Made by a program: the position numbers and the translations under genes. Under the pieces are notes generated by a model. That model was given only the letters and a program-made list of their open reading frames with translations. It was not told the DNA's origin and did not search any database. DNA of 64,000 nucleotides from Nocardiopsis sinuspersici (GTDB taxonomy: Bacteria; Actinomycetota; Actinomycetes; Streptosporangiales; Streptosporangiaceae). Shown in pieces: positions 9,971 to 19,101 of this stretch. The stretch covers positions 434,001-498,000 of the forward strand of contig VWVT01000003.1 of the NCBI GenBank assembly GCA_008638415.1, read 5' to 3'. Positions within the stretch are counted from its first letter, which is position 1. Each line of letters starts with the position of its first letter.

Positions 9971-10858
9971 ATGGCCGAGAGCGGCGTCGTGGTCGTCGAC
10001 AAGCCCGCCGACTGGACCTCGCACGACGTGGTCGCCAAGACACGCGGGCTGGCGCGTACCCGCAGAGTGGGCCACGCGGGCACCCTGGACCCGATGGCCA
10101 CCGGAGTCCTGGTGCTGGGGATCGAGAAGGGCACCAAGCTCCTCGGCCACCTGACCCTGACCGAGAAGGTCTACGAGACCACCATCCGGTTGGGCCTGAC
10201 CACCAACACCGACGACGCCGAGGGCGAGCCCGGTGTCCGGGCGGACGCCTCCGGTGTCCGCGAGGAGGCCGTGCGGGCGGCCGCCGAGAAGCTCACGGGC
10301 CGGATCCAGCAGGTTCCGCCGCAGGTCAGCGCGATCAAGGTGGACGGCAAGCGCGCCTACAAGTCGGCGCGCGAGGGCAAGGAGGTCGTCCTCAAGGCCC
10401 GTACGGTCACCGTCTCGGAGTTCGCCGTCACCGGCGTGCGCCGCGTGTCCGACGCCGACGGGGAGTTCGTGGACGTGGACGCCGCCGTCACCTGCTCCAG
10501 CGGCACCTACATCCGCTCGCTGGCCCGCGACATGGGCGCCGACCTGGGCGTGGGAGGGCACCTGACCGCGCTGCGGCGCACCCGTGTGGGCCCCTACGAC
10601 CTGTCCCGGGCGCGCACGCTGGACCAGTTGGCCGAGGAGTTCACACAGGTCCCGCTGGCCGAGGCCGTGGCCGCCGCCTTCCCCGCGCGTGCGCTCACCG
10701 AGCAGGAGGCGCGCCGTATCCAGCACGGCAACCGGATCGACCCCGACGGTTCGGGGAACGGGCCGGTCGGCCTGTTCGCCCCGGACGGCCGCGTGATCGC
10801 GCTGGGGGAGAACCGCCGGGACCACATGAAGCCCGTGGTGGTCTTCGAACCCGCCTGA
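9971..10858 (+). CDS. truB: tRNA pseudouridine(55) synthase
   Basis: Makes pseudouridine 55 in the T-loop of tRNAs. The 295-residue protein opens with VVVVDKPADWTSHDVV and holds the catalytic motif GHAGTLDPMATGVL with Asp40 as the nucleophilic aspartate; the KVYETTIRLGLTTNTDD and SCSSGTYIRSLARD-type segments (TCSSGTYIRSLARDMG) are also present. ATG 9971 follows GAGGAG at 9961-9966. It ends 22 nt before the convergent hydrolase, with no clear terminator between them. Confidence 0.96.
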   Translation: MAESGVVVVDKPADWTSHDVVAKTRGLARTRRVGHAGTLDPMATGVLVLGIEKGTKLLGHLTLTEKVYETTIRLGLTTNTDDAEGEPGVRADASGVREEAVRAAAEKLTGRIQQVPPQVSAIKVDGKRAYKSAREGKEVVLKARTVTVSEFAVTGVRRVSDADGEFVDVDAAVTCSSGTYIRSLARDMGADLGVGGHLTALRRTRVGPYDLSRARTLDQLAEEFTQVPLAEAVAAAFPARALTEQEARRIQHGNRIDPDGSGNGPVGLFAPDGRVIALGENRRDHMKPVVVFEPA

Positions 10859-10880
10859 CCTTCCGCGGGCACCGCCCCGC

Positions 10881-11729
10881 TCAGAAGGCGGCCAGGAACT
10901 CCCCGAGCGCGGCGGTCAGCTCACCGGGGCGCTCGACGGACGGCAGGTGGCCGGTGTCGGGCATCTCCAGCAGCCGTGCGCCGGGCACGCCCTTGGCGTA
11001 CAGGTCCGCGACCTCCCGCACCTGCGCGATCTCGGAGGCGCCCTTGACCACCAGTGTCGGCACGGCGATCTCGCCGAGGCGCTCCTTGGCGGGCCGCTCG
11101 GGCCAGAGGGTGGTGAGGACCGGGCCGGACCACTGGCGCGCGAACAGCTCCCGCAGCATCAGCAGTGTCAGGTCCCAGGCCTCGGTCGGCATGTCCTCGG
11201 GCAGGCGCCCGGGGCCCAGTACCATGAACCGGGCCTGGGCCTCGGCCATCGCCGCCACGTCGCCGGGGTCCGCTTCGGCGCGGCCCGCGCGGTACACCTC
11301 CAGCCGCTCGTGCGGAACGGCGCCCAGCACCATCTTCCGCGCCTCCCGGGTGAACGCCTCCGGCCACTCGTGCCCCGACATGCCCGGGCACACCAGGGCC
11401 AGCGCCTCCACCCGCTCGGGAGCGGCCAGCGCGGCGTCCGCGCAGTAGGCGCCCCCGAAGGAGGCCCCGACCAGGACCGCCCGTTCGATGCCCAGCGCGT
11501 CCATGAGGGCGAGCAGGTCCTCGTGGTGGGCGACGGGGCCCTCGTGGTCGGCCGAGCCGCCGTGGCCGCGCCAGTCGTAGCGGACCACGCGGTGGGTCCT
11601 CGCGAACGCGGTGAACTGGTGGTCCCACATGCGCCGGTCGGCCACGCCGGCGTGCACGAACACGATCGCGGGACCGGAGCCGGCCTCGTCGTAGGCCAGA
11701 CGGGTCGCACCCGTGTCGATCATCGCCAT
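10881..11729 (-). CDS. Alpha/beta-fold hydrolase
   Basis: A 282-residue single-domain hydrolase. The oxyanion region (IVFVHAGVADRRMWDHQ), nucleophile elbow GASFGG with Ser90 and the C-terminal DTGHLPSVERP with His261 are in the correct order. The usual acidic residue after strand 7 is not obvious (VVKGASE occupies the place), so the acid of the triad may be displaced. The substrate cannot be predicted. It is a stand-alone gene convergent with truB. The start has no strong ribosome-binding site; the third codon is also ATG. Confidence 0.85.
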   Translation of the reverse strand: MAMIDTGATRLAYDEAGSGPAIVFVHAGVADRRMWDHQFTAFARTHRVVRYDWRGHGGSADHEGPVAHHEDLLALMDALGIERAVLVGASFGGAYCADAALAAPERVEALALVCPGMSGHEWPEAFTREARKMVLGAVPHERLEVYRAGRAEADPGDVAAMAEAQARFMVLGPGRLPEDMPTEAWDLTLLMLRELFARQWSGPVLTTLWPERPAKERLGEIAVPTLVVKGASEIAQVREVADLYAKGVPGARLLEMPDTGHLPSVERPGELTAALGEFLAAF

Positions 11730-11813
11730 CCGGGCACGTTAGCCGCCGTCCGCGCGTGTGCCAACCCGGCTCCGCCAGGGGCGGAGTGAACGCCCGGGGC
11801 CGCCCTGCGGTCC

Positions 11814-12158
11814 TCATCCGCCACGGAGGCCGGCATCCTCCAGTCCCTCCCGGACGACGCGGTGCATCACCTGGGACAGCAGGTCGAGGCGGCCGGGATC
11901 GGGAATCGGGCCCTGCTCCCACAAGGCCGGGTGTTCCTCGATCCAACGGCGCATGAGCGCGGTCGGCTTCACCCCCTGGGCCGCCGCGGCCTCGCGGACC
12001 CGGTCCATGGTGTGCTCGGGCAGTCAGGCCGAGGACACGGTCATGACCCTGTCCCGGGGGTCGGGATCGTGCCGTTCCAGTCCGGCCGCCTCGACGTCCT
12101 CACCGATGTCCTGTTCGCCGTAGTAGTCGGCCGGTTCGTCGGCTCTCTTGCCGTCCAT
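11814..12158 (-). pseudogene. CopG/ribbon-helix-helix-type gene interrupted by an in-frame TGA
   Basis: From ATG 12158 (GGAAGG upstream) the frame reads an acidic N-terminus (DGKRADEPADYYGEQDIG...), reaches MTVSSA, then TGA at 12024-12026, and continues in the same frame as LPEHTMDRVREAAAAQGVKP and TALMRRWIEEHP to 11814. The post-stop part is the RHH-like half of a family whose members normally read '(S/T)xRLP' here, so the stop looks like a CGA-to-TGA change at that arginine. Total 114 codons if uninterrupted. It may be a dead gene, a sequencing error, or two-piece expression from ATG 12008. Confidence 0.65.
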
Positions 12159-12421
12159 GCTCGTCACGCCTTCCGTTGGGATGTCCACCGCTCCTCGGAC
12201 GTCATGTCGCGGGCGGTCACCGCGTACCCGGAGCGGAATCCTGTCGAGATCCATGGGTCGGCACCTGGACTCGGGGAATGCGGGCGTGTGCCGGGCCACA
12301 CCTTCCTTGTGGCGGTGGAGGACCCGTGGACGTGGCACCCTTGGTTCGGGCGGAACCCGGCCGTGCCGAGCACGGCGGGGTTCGCGCGGACCACGAGGAG
12401 CAACGAGCAGGGGAGCCGGAC

Positions 12422-13369
12422 GTGCGGCGATGGGACGGGCTGGAGGGCGTGCCCTCCGGATGGGGGCGCTCCGTGGTGGCGGTCGGGGTGTTCGACGGAG
12501 TGCACCGGGGCCACCAGGCCATCCTGGAGACCGCGGTCGGGCACGGTCGCGAACTCGGGCTCCCGGTGGTCGTGGTCACCTTCGACCCCCATCCCGAGGC
12601 GGTGCTGCGCGGCACCGCCCCGCCGGTGCTCACCCCGATGGAGCGGCGCCTGGCGCTGCTCGGCGAACACGGCGCCGAGGCCGTGTGCGTCCTGTCCTTC
12701 AGCAAGGACCTGGCCTCCCTGACCCCCGAGGAGTTCGTCCGGCGGGTCCTGGTCGACCGCCTGCACGCCTCGGCCGTGGTCGTGGGCGAGGACTTCCGCT
12801 TCGGACACCGCGCGGCCGGCGACGTCGCCACGCTGACCGCGCTGGGCACCGAGTACGGCTTCACCGCCGACGGGGTCGCGCTGGTCGCGGACGGCGACGC
12901 CATCACCTCCACCCGTGTGCGCGGACTGCTCGCCGAGGGCTCCGTGGCCGGGGCCGCCGAGCTGCTCGGCCGCCCGCACCGGGTCGAGGGCGAGGTCGTG
13001 CACGGAGCCGCGCGCGGCCGCGAACTGCTGGGTTTTCCCACCGCCAACATGGACCTGCTCCCCGACACGGCCGTCCCCGGCGACGGCGTCTACGCGGGAT
13101 GGCTGAACCGCACCGTCCCGGTCACCGGGGAGGAGGCGGGCTGGCCCGCGGCCATCTCCGTGGGCACCAACCCCACCTTCGACGGCGCCGAGCGCACCGT
13201 GGAGGCCTACGCCCTGGACCGCGACGACCTGGACCTGTACGGACTGAGCATGTCGGTGGACTTCACCGTGCGCATCCGCGGCCAGGAGCGCTTCGAGAGC
13301 ATCGACGAGCTGATCGTGGCCATGCACCGCGACGTGGACCGCTGCCGTGAGGTCCTGAGCGCGGGGTAG
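12422..13369 (+). CDS. ribF: Bifunctional riboflavin kinase / FAD synthetase
   Basis: Converts riboflavin to FMN and then FAD. The 315-residue protein has the N-terminal nucleotidyltransferase domain (VVAVGVFDGVHRGHQAIL; VVTFDPHPEAVLRG; VVVGEDFRFGHRAAGD) and the C-terminal kinase domain (ELLGFPTANM; GDGVYAGW; AISVGTNPTFDG). GTG 12422, preceded by GGGGAG, gives the family's length; the frame is open ~80 codons further upstream but lacks similarity there. It diverges from the broken RHH gene. Confidence 0.95.
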   Translation: MRRWDGLEGVPSGWGRSVVAVGVFDGVHRGHQAILETAVGHGRELGLPVVVVTFDPHPEAVLRGTAPPVLTPMERRLALLGEHGAEAVCVLSFSKDLASLTPEEFVRRVLVDRLHASAVVVGEDFRFGHRAAGDVATLTALGTEYGFTADGVALVADGDAITSTRVRGLLAEGSVAGAAELLGRPHRVEGEVVHGAARGRELLGFPTANMDLLPDTAVPGDGVYAGWLNRTVPVTGEEAGWPAAISVGTNPTFDGAERTVEAYALDRDDLDLYGLSMSVDFTVRIRGQERFESIDELIVAMHRDVDRCREVLSAG

Positions 13370-13640
13370 GCGGGTGAACGGGCAGGCGGGAGGCCCCGTC
13401 CGTCCGTGGCGCGGCCCGTCACCCCGCGGTCTGCGGTAGGGTGGTCGATGTCCACGTGTGCCCCACGGCCGGTCGCCTCACCGCGACACGCCGGACGGGG
13501 AGCGCGGTGCACCCACGCCATCGGCGGCGGGCCGCGCGCACCACACGCGACGGCGACTGTTCGTACGCGCGGTCGTCGCGTCTGATCCCGGTCATGTGCC
13601 GGGTTCGCCCTGCGTACCGACTTTCTAGAGAAGGAGCGTT
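13370..13640 (+). promoter_or_regulatory. rpsO 5' leader, candidate S15 autoregulatory RNA
   Basis: A 271-nt untranslated region precedes rpsO. It holds a possible -10 (TAGGGT, ~13437) and, near the gene, a small hairpin CCCGG...CCGGG at 13587-13603, followed by the AAGGAG ribosome-binding site. S15-binding leader RNAs that repress rpsO are known from several phyla including Actinobacteria; whether this leader folds that way was not tested here. Confidence 0.35.
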
Positions 13641-13910
13641 GTGTCGATCGACACCGCCACCAAAGAGAAGATCATCGCAGAGTACGGCACCGCGGAGGGT
13701 GACACCGGCTCCCCCGAGGTCCAGGTCGCTCTGCTCACGCACCGCATCATCGAGCTGACCGAGCACCTCAAGACCCACAAGCACGACCACCACAGCCGCC
13801 GTGGCCTGCTGCTGATGGTCGGTCGCCGCCGCCGTCTGCTCAAGTACGTCGCCAAGCAGGACATCACCCGTTACCGCTCGCTGATCGAGCGTCTGGGTCT
13901 GCGCCGCTAG
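13641..13910 (+). CDS. rpsO: 30S ribosomal protein S15
   Basis: An 89-residue primary 16S rRNA-binding protein. The sequence is canonical throughout: [36 protein letters not shown], and [16 protein letters not shown] at the C-terminus. GTG 13641 is preceded by AAGGAG. It is followed by a hairpin and then pnp, the standard rpsO-pnp pair. Confidence 0.98.
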   Translation: MSIDTATKEKIIAEYGTAEGDTGSPEVQVALLTHRIIELTEHLKTHKHDHHSRRGLLLMVGRRRRLLKYVAKQDITRYRSLIERLGLRR

Positions 13911-13918
13911 GCTGACCG

Positions 13919-13944
13919 GCGGGAGTGGCTTCGGCCGCTCCCGC
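13919..13944 (+). terminator. Hairpin after rpsO
   Basis: A 10-bp stem with one G-U pair and a CTTCGG loop begins 8 nt after the rpsO stop and is followed by TTTGTT. It probably acts as a partial terminator, so that pnp is transcribed by read-through or its own promoter. Confidence 0.75.
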
Positions 13945-13964
13945 TTTGTTAGTAAGGTGTGACG

Positions 13965-13989
13965 CGACGGCGGTCACAGGCCGCCGTCG
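13965..13989 (+). promoter_or_regulatory. Stem-loop in the rpsO-pnp intergenic region
   Basis: Nine base pairs (CGACGGCGG with CCGCCGTCG) around a 7-nt loop. In Streptomyces the rpsO-pnp intergenic hairpin is an RNase III processing site through which pnp expression is controlled; this stem occupies the same place in the 312-nt gap (13911-14222). The remainder of the gap shows no gene and ends in the pnp ribosome-binding site AGGAGG. Confidence 0.55.
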
Positions 13990-14222
13990 GTACCCGAATT
14001 TCACAGAGAACCACCCGCGCCTCTCCCTCGGCCGCAGAGTCGAGGCCGGTCCTCGGTAGTGGCCTCCGGACATCCCCGCCAGGGCATGCCGTGGGCTTCG
14101 ATCGATGACCGGCCGTCATCAACTCCGGGGCACGGACGCGGGAAAGACGTCATGACGATCGCGCACAGGGCACCCCGTGCCCGGCGCGACGAACGCGAAT
14201 CACGTGTAGTAGGAGGTCGCCC

Positions 14223-16535
14223 ATGGAGGGCGTGTACTCGGCCGAAGCCGTCATCGACAACGGCTCTTTCGGCACCCGCAACATCCGCTTCGAGACCGGT
14301 CGCCTGGCTCGCCAGGCCGCCGGCGCGGCCACGGTGTACCTGGACGACGAGACCGTCGTGCTGTCCGCCACCACCGCCTCGAAGCGACCCAAGGAGAACC
14401 TCGACTTCTTCCCCCTGACGGTGGACGTCGAGGAGCGCATGTACGCCGCGGGCCGTATCCCCGGCTCCTTCTTCCGGCGTGAGGGCCGTCCCTCCGAGGA
14501 CGCGGTCCTCACCTGCCGTCTGATCGACCGGCCGCTGCGCCCGTCGTTCAAGAAGGGCCTGCGCAACGAGATCCAGGTCGTCGAGACGATCCTGGCCCTG
14601 CACCCCGAGCACCTGTACGACGTCGTCGCCATCAACGCGGCCTCGCTGTCCACGCAGATCTCCGGGATCCCCTTCTCCGGTCCGATCGGCGGCGTGCGCG
14701 TCGCCCTCATCGACGGCCAGTGGGTGGGTTTCCCGACCCACACCGAGCTGGGGAAGGCCACCTTCGACATGGTGGTCGCCGGTCGCGTCCTGGAGGACGG
14801 CGACGTCGCCATCATGATGGTGGAGGCCGAGTCCACGCCCCACACCCTCAAGCTGGTCTCCGAGGGCGCCGTCGGCCCCAACGAGCAGACCATCTCCGAG
14901 GGCCTGGAGGCCGCCAAGCCCTTCATCAAGGTCCTGTGCAAGGCCCAGCAGGCCGTCGCCGACCAGGCCGGCCGTGAGCAGGCCGAGTTCCCGATCTTCC
15001 TCGACTACGAGGAGGACGTGTACGCCGCCGTCGAGGGCGCCGTCCGCGAGGACCTGTCCAAGGCGCTCACCATCGCCGACAAGCAGGACCGCGAGGCCGA
15101 GCTGGACCGCGTCAAGGCCACGGCGGTCGAGAGGCTCGCCGAGGACTTCGAGGGCCGCGAGAAGGAGGTCGGCGCCGCCTTCCGCTCCCTGAGCAAGCAG
15201 CTCATGCGCGAGCGCGTGCTGCGCGAGCAGGTCCGTATCGACGGCCGCGGCCCCAAGGACATCCGCCAGCTCAGCGCCGAGGTCGGCGTGCTGCCGCGGG
15301 TGCACGGCTCGGCCCTCTTCGAGCGCGGTGAGACCCAGATCCTGGGCGTCACCACGCTCAACATGCTGCGCATGGAGCAGATGGTTGACACGCTCAACCC
15401 TGACAAGACCAAGCGCTACATGCACAACTACAACTTCCCGCCCTACTCCACCGGTGAGACCGGTCGGGTGGGCTCGCCCAAGCGGCGCGAGATCGGGCAC
15501 GGCGCCCTCGCCGAGCGCGCCCTGCTCCCGGTGCTGCCCGCCCGCGACGAGTTCCCCTACGCGATCCGGCAGGTCTCCGAGGCGCTGGGCTCCAACGGCT
15601 CCACATCGATGGGCTCGGTCTGCGCCTCCACCATGTCCCTGATGGCGGCCGGCGTGCCCCTGAAGGAGATGGTGTCGGGTATCGCCATGGGCCTGATCAG
15701 CGAGGGCGACAAGTTCGTCACGCTGACCGACATCCTCGGCGCCGAGGACGCGTTCGGCGACATGGACTTCAAGGTCGCCGGTACGCGCGACCTCATCACG
15801 GCCCTGCAGCTCGACACCAAGCTCGACGGCATCCCCGCCGAGCAGCTGGCGCTCGCGCTCCAGCAGGCCCGTGGCGCCCGTCTGGCCATCCTCGACGTCA
15901 TGCGCGAGGCCATCGAGCGTCCGTCCGAGATGAGCCCGTACGCTCCGCGCATCCTGACGGTCAAGGTCCCGACCGAGAAGATCGGCGAGGTCATCGGCCC
16001 CAAGGGCAAGATGATCAACTCGATCCAGGACGACACCGGCGCCGAGATCTCGATCGAGGACGACGGCACCATCTACATCGGTGCCACCGACGGCCCCTCG
16101 GCCGAGGCCGCGCGGGACACGATCAACCAGATCGCGAACCCGACGATGCCCGAGGTCGGCGACCGGTACCTGGGCACCGTCGTCAAGACGACCGCGTTCG
16201 GCGCGTTCGTGTCGCTGCTGCCCGGCAAGGACGGCCTGCTGCACATCTCGCAGATCCGCAAGCTGCACGGCGGCAAGCGGATCGAGAACCTCGACGAGGT
16301 GATCGGCATCGGCGAGAAGATCCAGGTCGAGATCCGCGAGATCGACGACCGCGGCAAGCTGTCGCTGGTCCCGGTCGAGGTCGTGGAGGCCGAGTCCGCT
16401 CCCGCGCCGGCGGAGTCCGCCCCGGCCGAGGACGCCGAGGCCTCCGACGAGGACGGCGGGGAGAAGGCCGAACGCAGCGAGGACGCCCCGCGTCGTCGCC
16501 GCCGCCGCAGCTCGGCGCGCTCCGAGAACACCTGA
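14223..16535 (+). CDS. pnp: Polynucleotide phosphorylase (PNPase; actinobacterial GpsI type)
   Basis: 3'-5' phosphorolytic exoribonuclease and polyadenylating enzyme; actinomycete homologues were also described as guanosine pentaphosphate synthetase I. The 770 residues contain two RNase PH domains (first: [20 protein letters not shown]; second with [16 protein letters not shown] and [12 protein letters not shown]), a KH domain from ~576 ([20 protein letters not shown]) and an S1 domain from ~645 ([20 protein letters not shown]). The tail is acidic and then arginine-rich. ATG 14223 has AGGAGG upstream. Confidence 0.97.
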   Translation: MEGVYSAEAVIDNGSFGTRNIRFETGRLARQAAGAATVYLDDETVVLSATTASKRPKENLDFFPLTVDVEERMYAAGRIPGSFFRREGRPSEDAVLTCRLIDRPLRPSFKKGLRNEIQVVETILALHPEHLYDVVAINAASLSTQISGIPFSGPIGGVRVALIDGQWVGFPTHTELGKATFDMVVAGRVLEDGDVAIMMVEAESTPHTLKLVSEGAVGPNEQTISEGLEAAKPFIKVLCKAQQAVADQAGREQAEFPIFLDYEEDVYAAVEGAVREDLSKALTIADKQDREAELDRVKATAVERLAEDFEGREKEVGAAFRSLSKQLMRERVLREQVRIDGRGPKDIRQLSAEVGVLPRVHGSALFERGETQILGVTTLNMLRMEQMVDTLNPDKTKRYMHNYNFPPYSTGETGRVGSPKRREIGHGALAERALLPVLPARDEFPYAIRQVSEALGSNGSTSMGSVCASTMSLMAAGVPLKEMVSGIAMGLISEGDKFVTLTDILGAEDAFGDMDFKVAGTRDLITALQLDTKLDGIPAEQLALALQQARGARLAILDVMREAIERPSEMSPYAPRILTVKVPTEKIGEVIGPKGKMINSIQDDTGAEISIEDDGTIYIGATDGPSAEAARDTINQIANPTMPEVGDRYLGTVVKTTAFGAFVSLLPGKDGLLHISQIRKLHGGKRIENLDEVIGIGEKIQVEIREIDDRGKLSLVPVEVVEAESAPAPAESAPAEDAEASDEDGGEKAERSEDAPRRRRRRSSARSENT

Positions 16536-16553
16536 GCCTGACCGAGGCCTGAA

Positions 16554-16586
16554 GGGGGCGGTCGCACCGTGGGTGCGGCCGCCCCC
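16554..16586 (+). terminator. Hairpin terminator after pnp
   Basis: A 15-bp GC-rich stem with one G-U pair and a 3-nt loop (GTG) begins 18 nt after the pnp stop. The M16 peptidase gene starts 69 nt further on. Confidence 0.85.
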
Positions 16587-16654
16587 ACCGCGTATCCTCG
16601 GCTGGGCCCGCCGGGTGTTCCCAGCCGCCGACGTCCGACGAAGAAGAAGGATCT

Positions 16655-17989
16655 ATGAGCTCTGTCCCCATCGCCGCCGAGCAGGAGCCGGGTACGACCG
16701 TGACGCTGCTGGAGCCGGACGGCGGTTCCGGCCTGGTGCGCCGCACGGTGCTGCCCGGCGGTTTGCGCGTGGTCACCGAGGCCGTCCCGGGCGGCCGGTC
16801 CGCCGCGTTCGGGATCTCCGCGACCACGGGCTCCCGTGACGAGGACTCCGCGCACGCGGGGTCCTCGCACTTCCTGGAGCACCTGCTGTTCAAGGGGACC
16901 AAGGCTCGCTCGACGCTGGAGATCTCCGCGCTGCTGGACGGTGTGGGAGCGGACCACAACGCCTACACCACCAAGGAGCACACCTGCTACTACGCCAAGG
17001 TGCTCGACCGTGACCTGCCGCTGGCCGTCGACGTGGTGGGCGACATGGTGGCCAACTCGGTGCTCGACGAGGGCGAGGTGGAGACCGAGCGGGGCGTGAT
17101 CCTGGAGGAGATCGCCATGTACGAGGACGAGCCCGCCGACCTGGTGGACGACGTCTTCGCGGCGCACTTCTTCGGCGACTCGCCCCTGGGGCGCCCCATC
17201 CTGGGCACCAACGAGACCATCCGGGCGCTGTCCCGGGACCGGATCGCCGAGCAGTACCGCGACGCGTACGTGCCCGGCGGGCTGATCGTGACCGCCGCAG
17301 GCAGCCTGGACCACGACCGGGTGGTGGAGCAGGTCCGGGAGCTCTTCGCCGAGCAGTTGGCCGCCGCCGGTGACGCCCGCCCGGTGCGCCCCCGCGCGGG
17401 AGGCTCCCCGGCGGCCACCCACGGGGGCACCGTGGTGGAGTCGCGCGAGACCGAGCAGGCGCACATCATCCTCGGCTCGGAGGGCCTGACCCGCAACGAT
17501 CCGCGCTGGAACGCGCTGCGGCTGCTCAGCGCCGCCCTGGGCGGCGGGATGTCGTCCCGGCTGTTCCAGGAGGTGCGCGAGAAGCGCGGCCTGGCCTACG
17601 CCGTGCACGCCTACCACACCAGCTACGCCGACACCGGCATCTTCCAGATCTACGCGGGCTGCCTGCCGGAGAAGGCCGACGAGGTCATCGGGGTCTGCCG
17701 CGAGGAGCTGGCGCAGGTGGCCGCCTCAGGGCTCACCGACGAGGAGCTGAAGCGCGCCAAGGGCCAGATCCAGGGATCGCTGGTGCTGGGCACCGAGGGC
17801 ACCAACGCCCGGATGGGGCGGCTGCTCTCGCACGAGCTGAACCGCCCTCGCCACTTCTCGATCGACGAGGACCTGGCGCTGGTCGAGGCCGTGACCGGCG
17901 AGGAGGTGGCCGCGGTGGCCGCCGACCTGCTGGCGAAGCCCCGCGCGCTGGCCGTGATCGGCCCCTACGAGGCCGACCGGGCCTTCTAG
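16655..17989 (+). CDS. M16 family (pitrilysin-type) zinc peptidase
   Basis: A 444-residue metallopeptidase of the mitochondrial-processing-peptidase-like class that follows pnp in actinomycetes. The inverted zinc motif HFLEH (His72, Glu75, His76) and the third ligand in ETERGVILEE (about Glu152) are intact, so it should be catalytically active; the C-terminal half has the inactive-like repeat with LRLLSAALGGGMSSRLFQEV. No signal peptide is seen, hence probably cytoplasmic. ATG 16655 follows AAGGA. dapB, often next in Streptomyces, is not present here. Confidence 0.93.
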   Translation: MSSVPIAAEQEPGTTVTLLEPDGGSGLVRRTVLPGGLRVVTEAVPGGRSAAFGISATTGSRDEDSAHAGSSHFLEHLLFKGTKARSTLEISALLDGVGADHNAYTTKEHTCYYAKVLDRDLPLAVDVVGDMVANSVLDEGEVETERGVILEEIAMYEDEPADLVDDVFAAHFFGDSPLGRPILGTNETIRALSRDRIAEQYRDAYVPGGLIVTAAGSLDHDRVVEQVRELFAEQLAAAGDARPVRPRAGGSPAATHGGTVVESRETEQAHIILGSEGLTRNDPRWNALRLLSAALGGGMSSRLFQEVREKRGLAYAVHAYHTSYADTGIFQIYAGCLPEKADEVIGVCREELAQVAASGLTDEELKRAKGQIQGSLVLGTEGTNARMGRLLSHELNRPRHFSIDEDLALVEAVTGEEVAAVAADLLAKPRALAVIGPYEADRAF

Positions 17990-18009
17990 GGCGCGTCCCG
18001 TGGGGGATC

Positions 18010-18096
18010 TCGCCACGCGGAGCGAGTGTCCCGCCACCGGTCGAGGACCGGCATCGCGGCCATCGTGCCGTGGCCGCGCACCGGATCGCAGAACGC
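18010..18096. repeat. Direct repeat copy A, flanking the DHFR-like gene
   Basis: This ~87-bp stretch resembles 18910-18979 in the same orientation (shared blocks CGCCACGCG, GCGAGTG, CCCGCCACCGG, CGTGCCGTG and CCGCGCACCGG), with a ~15-bp gap. It lies in the 195-nt gap between the M16 and reductase genes. The two copies bracket one gene, which suggests duplication with or insertion of that gene. Confidence 0.5.
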
Positions 18097-18184
18097 CTGA
18101 CGCGCCGGTGCTCCGCTCCCGGCCGGCGGCTCGGCCCTACCCGCCCCGGCCGGGCCGCCGGCAGGTGGGACCGGCCCGTGCAGC

Positions 18185-18742
18185 TCAGCGGGTCCGGTAG
18201 TGCGCGTAGACCAGTCCGCTGTCGAAGGCACGCTCCTCGACCAGTTCGAGGTCGAGGCGCACGCCGTCGGGGAAGAACCGCTCGCCGCCGCCGACCACGC
18301 TCGTGGTGATGAACAGGTGGTACTCGTCCACCAGTCCGGCCGCGATCGCCTGGGCCGCGAGGTTCGGGCCGTCGACGGTGAGGTCGTGGTCGGCCTCGGC
18401 CTTGAACCTGCGCACCGCGTCCGGGTCGAAGGTCCGCTCGATCCTGGTCTTCGCGCTGGACACCGACTCAAGCGTCGTGGAGTACACGATCTTCTCCGCG
18501 GCCTGCCAGTCGCGGGCGTACTGGAGGATGTGCGGCGGCTGGTCGGGCTCGGTGTGCGCGGTCTCCCAGTAGACCATCGTCTCGTACATCCGTCGGCCGT
18601 AGAGGTATGTGCCGACGGGGCGGAAGAGGTCGTTGATGAAGGTATGCACCTCCTGGTCCCCGGCCCCGGTACCGAGGTCGCCCTCCGCCGCCTTGGCGTA
18701 GCCGTCGAGCGAGGTGATCATCGAGTAGATGAGCTTGGCCAT
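18185..18742 (-). CDS. Dihydrofolate reductase family (RibD C-terminal domain) protein
   Basis: A 185-residue NADPH-dependent reductase-like protein of the 'dihydrofolate reductase family / RibD_C' group. Evidence: AKLIYSMITSLDGYAKAAEG at the start, YLYGRRMYETMVYW in the middle, DLTVDGPNLAAQAIAAGLVD and VVGGGERFFPDGVRLDLEL near the end. Such stand-alone proteins are common in actinomycetes and their substrate is generally unknown. ATG 18742 has AAGGAG upstream. A related ~80-bp sequence lies on each side of the gene. Confidence 0.88.
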   Translation of the reverse strand: MAKLIYSMITSLDGYAKAAEGDLGTGAGDQEVHTFINDLFRPVGTYLYGRRMYETMVYWETAHTEPDQPPHILQYARDWQAAEKIVYSTTLESVSSAKTRIERTFDPDAVRRFKAEADHDLTVDGPNLAAQAIAAGLVDEYHLFITTSVVGGGERFFPDGVRLDLELVEERAFDSGLVYAHYRTR

Positions 18743-18909
18743 GCGTCTCCTTCGGGTTCGACCGCGTCGGTCTGCCGGCGGCCCTACGGGTTTTGACCTC
18801 CGTGCGACCCGGAACTCATCGGCTGGACGGCCGGTTCCGCCAATCGCCGGATCCCGGACGAGGCGCACCTCGTCGGCGGGTCGCCCGCGCGGTTCCGCGC
18901 CCCGGCCGC

Positions 18910-18979
18910 CCGCCACGCGCGGCGAGTGGCCCGCCACCGGCCGGGGCGTGCCGTGACCGCGCACCGGCTCACAGGACAC
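18910..18979. repeat. Direct repeat copy B, flanking the DHFR-like gene
   Basis: Second copy of the sequence at 18010-18096, in the same orientation and about 80% alike by eye over the shared blocks. It lies in the gap 18743-19101 (359 nt) upstream of the reductase and downstream of the ECF sigma gene. That gap shows no convincing gene. Confidence 0.5.
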
Positions 18980-19101
18980 GCCCGGGGCCGCCGCCCTTCG
19001 GTGCGCCGCCCGTCCCCTCCGGCGCCCCGGGTCCCCGCCGCTCACCCGGCCGGGACCCGGGGCGCCGATGTCGCACGCCGCCTCCGCGCGGTACGCCCTT
19101 C

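Noticed and set aside
14001..16268. A 755-codon minus-strand frame across pnp
   Set aside because: Antisense shadow of a well-supported gene.
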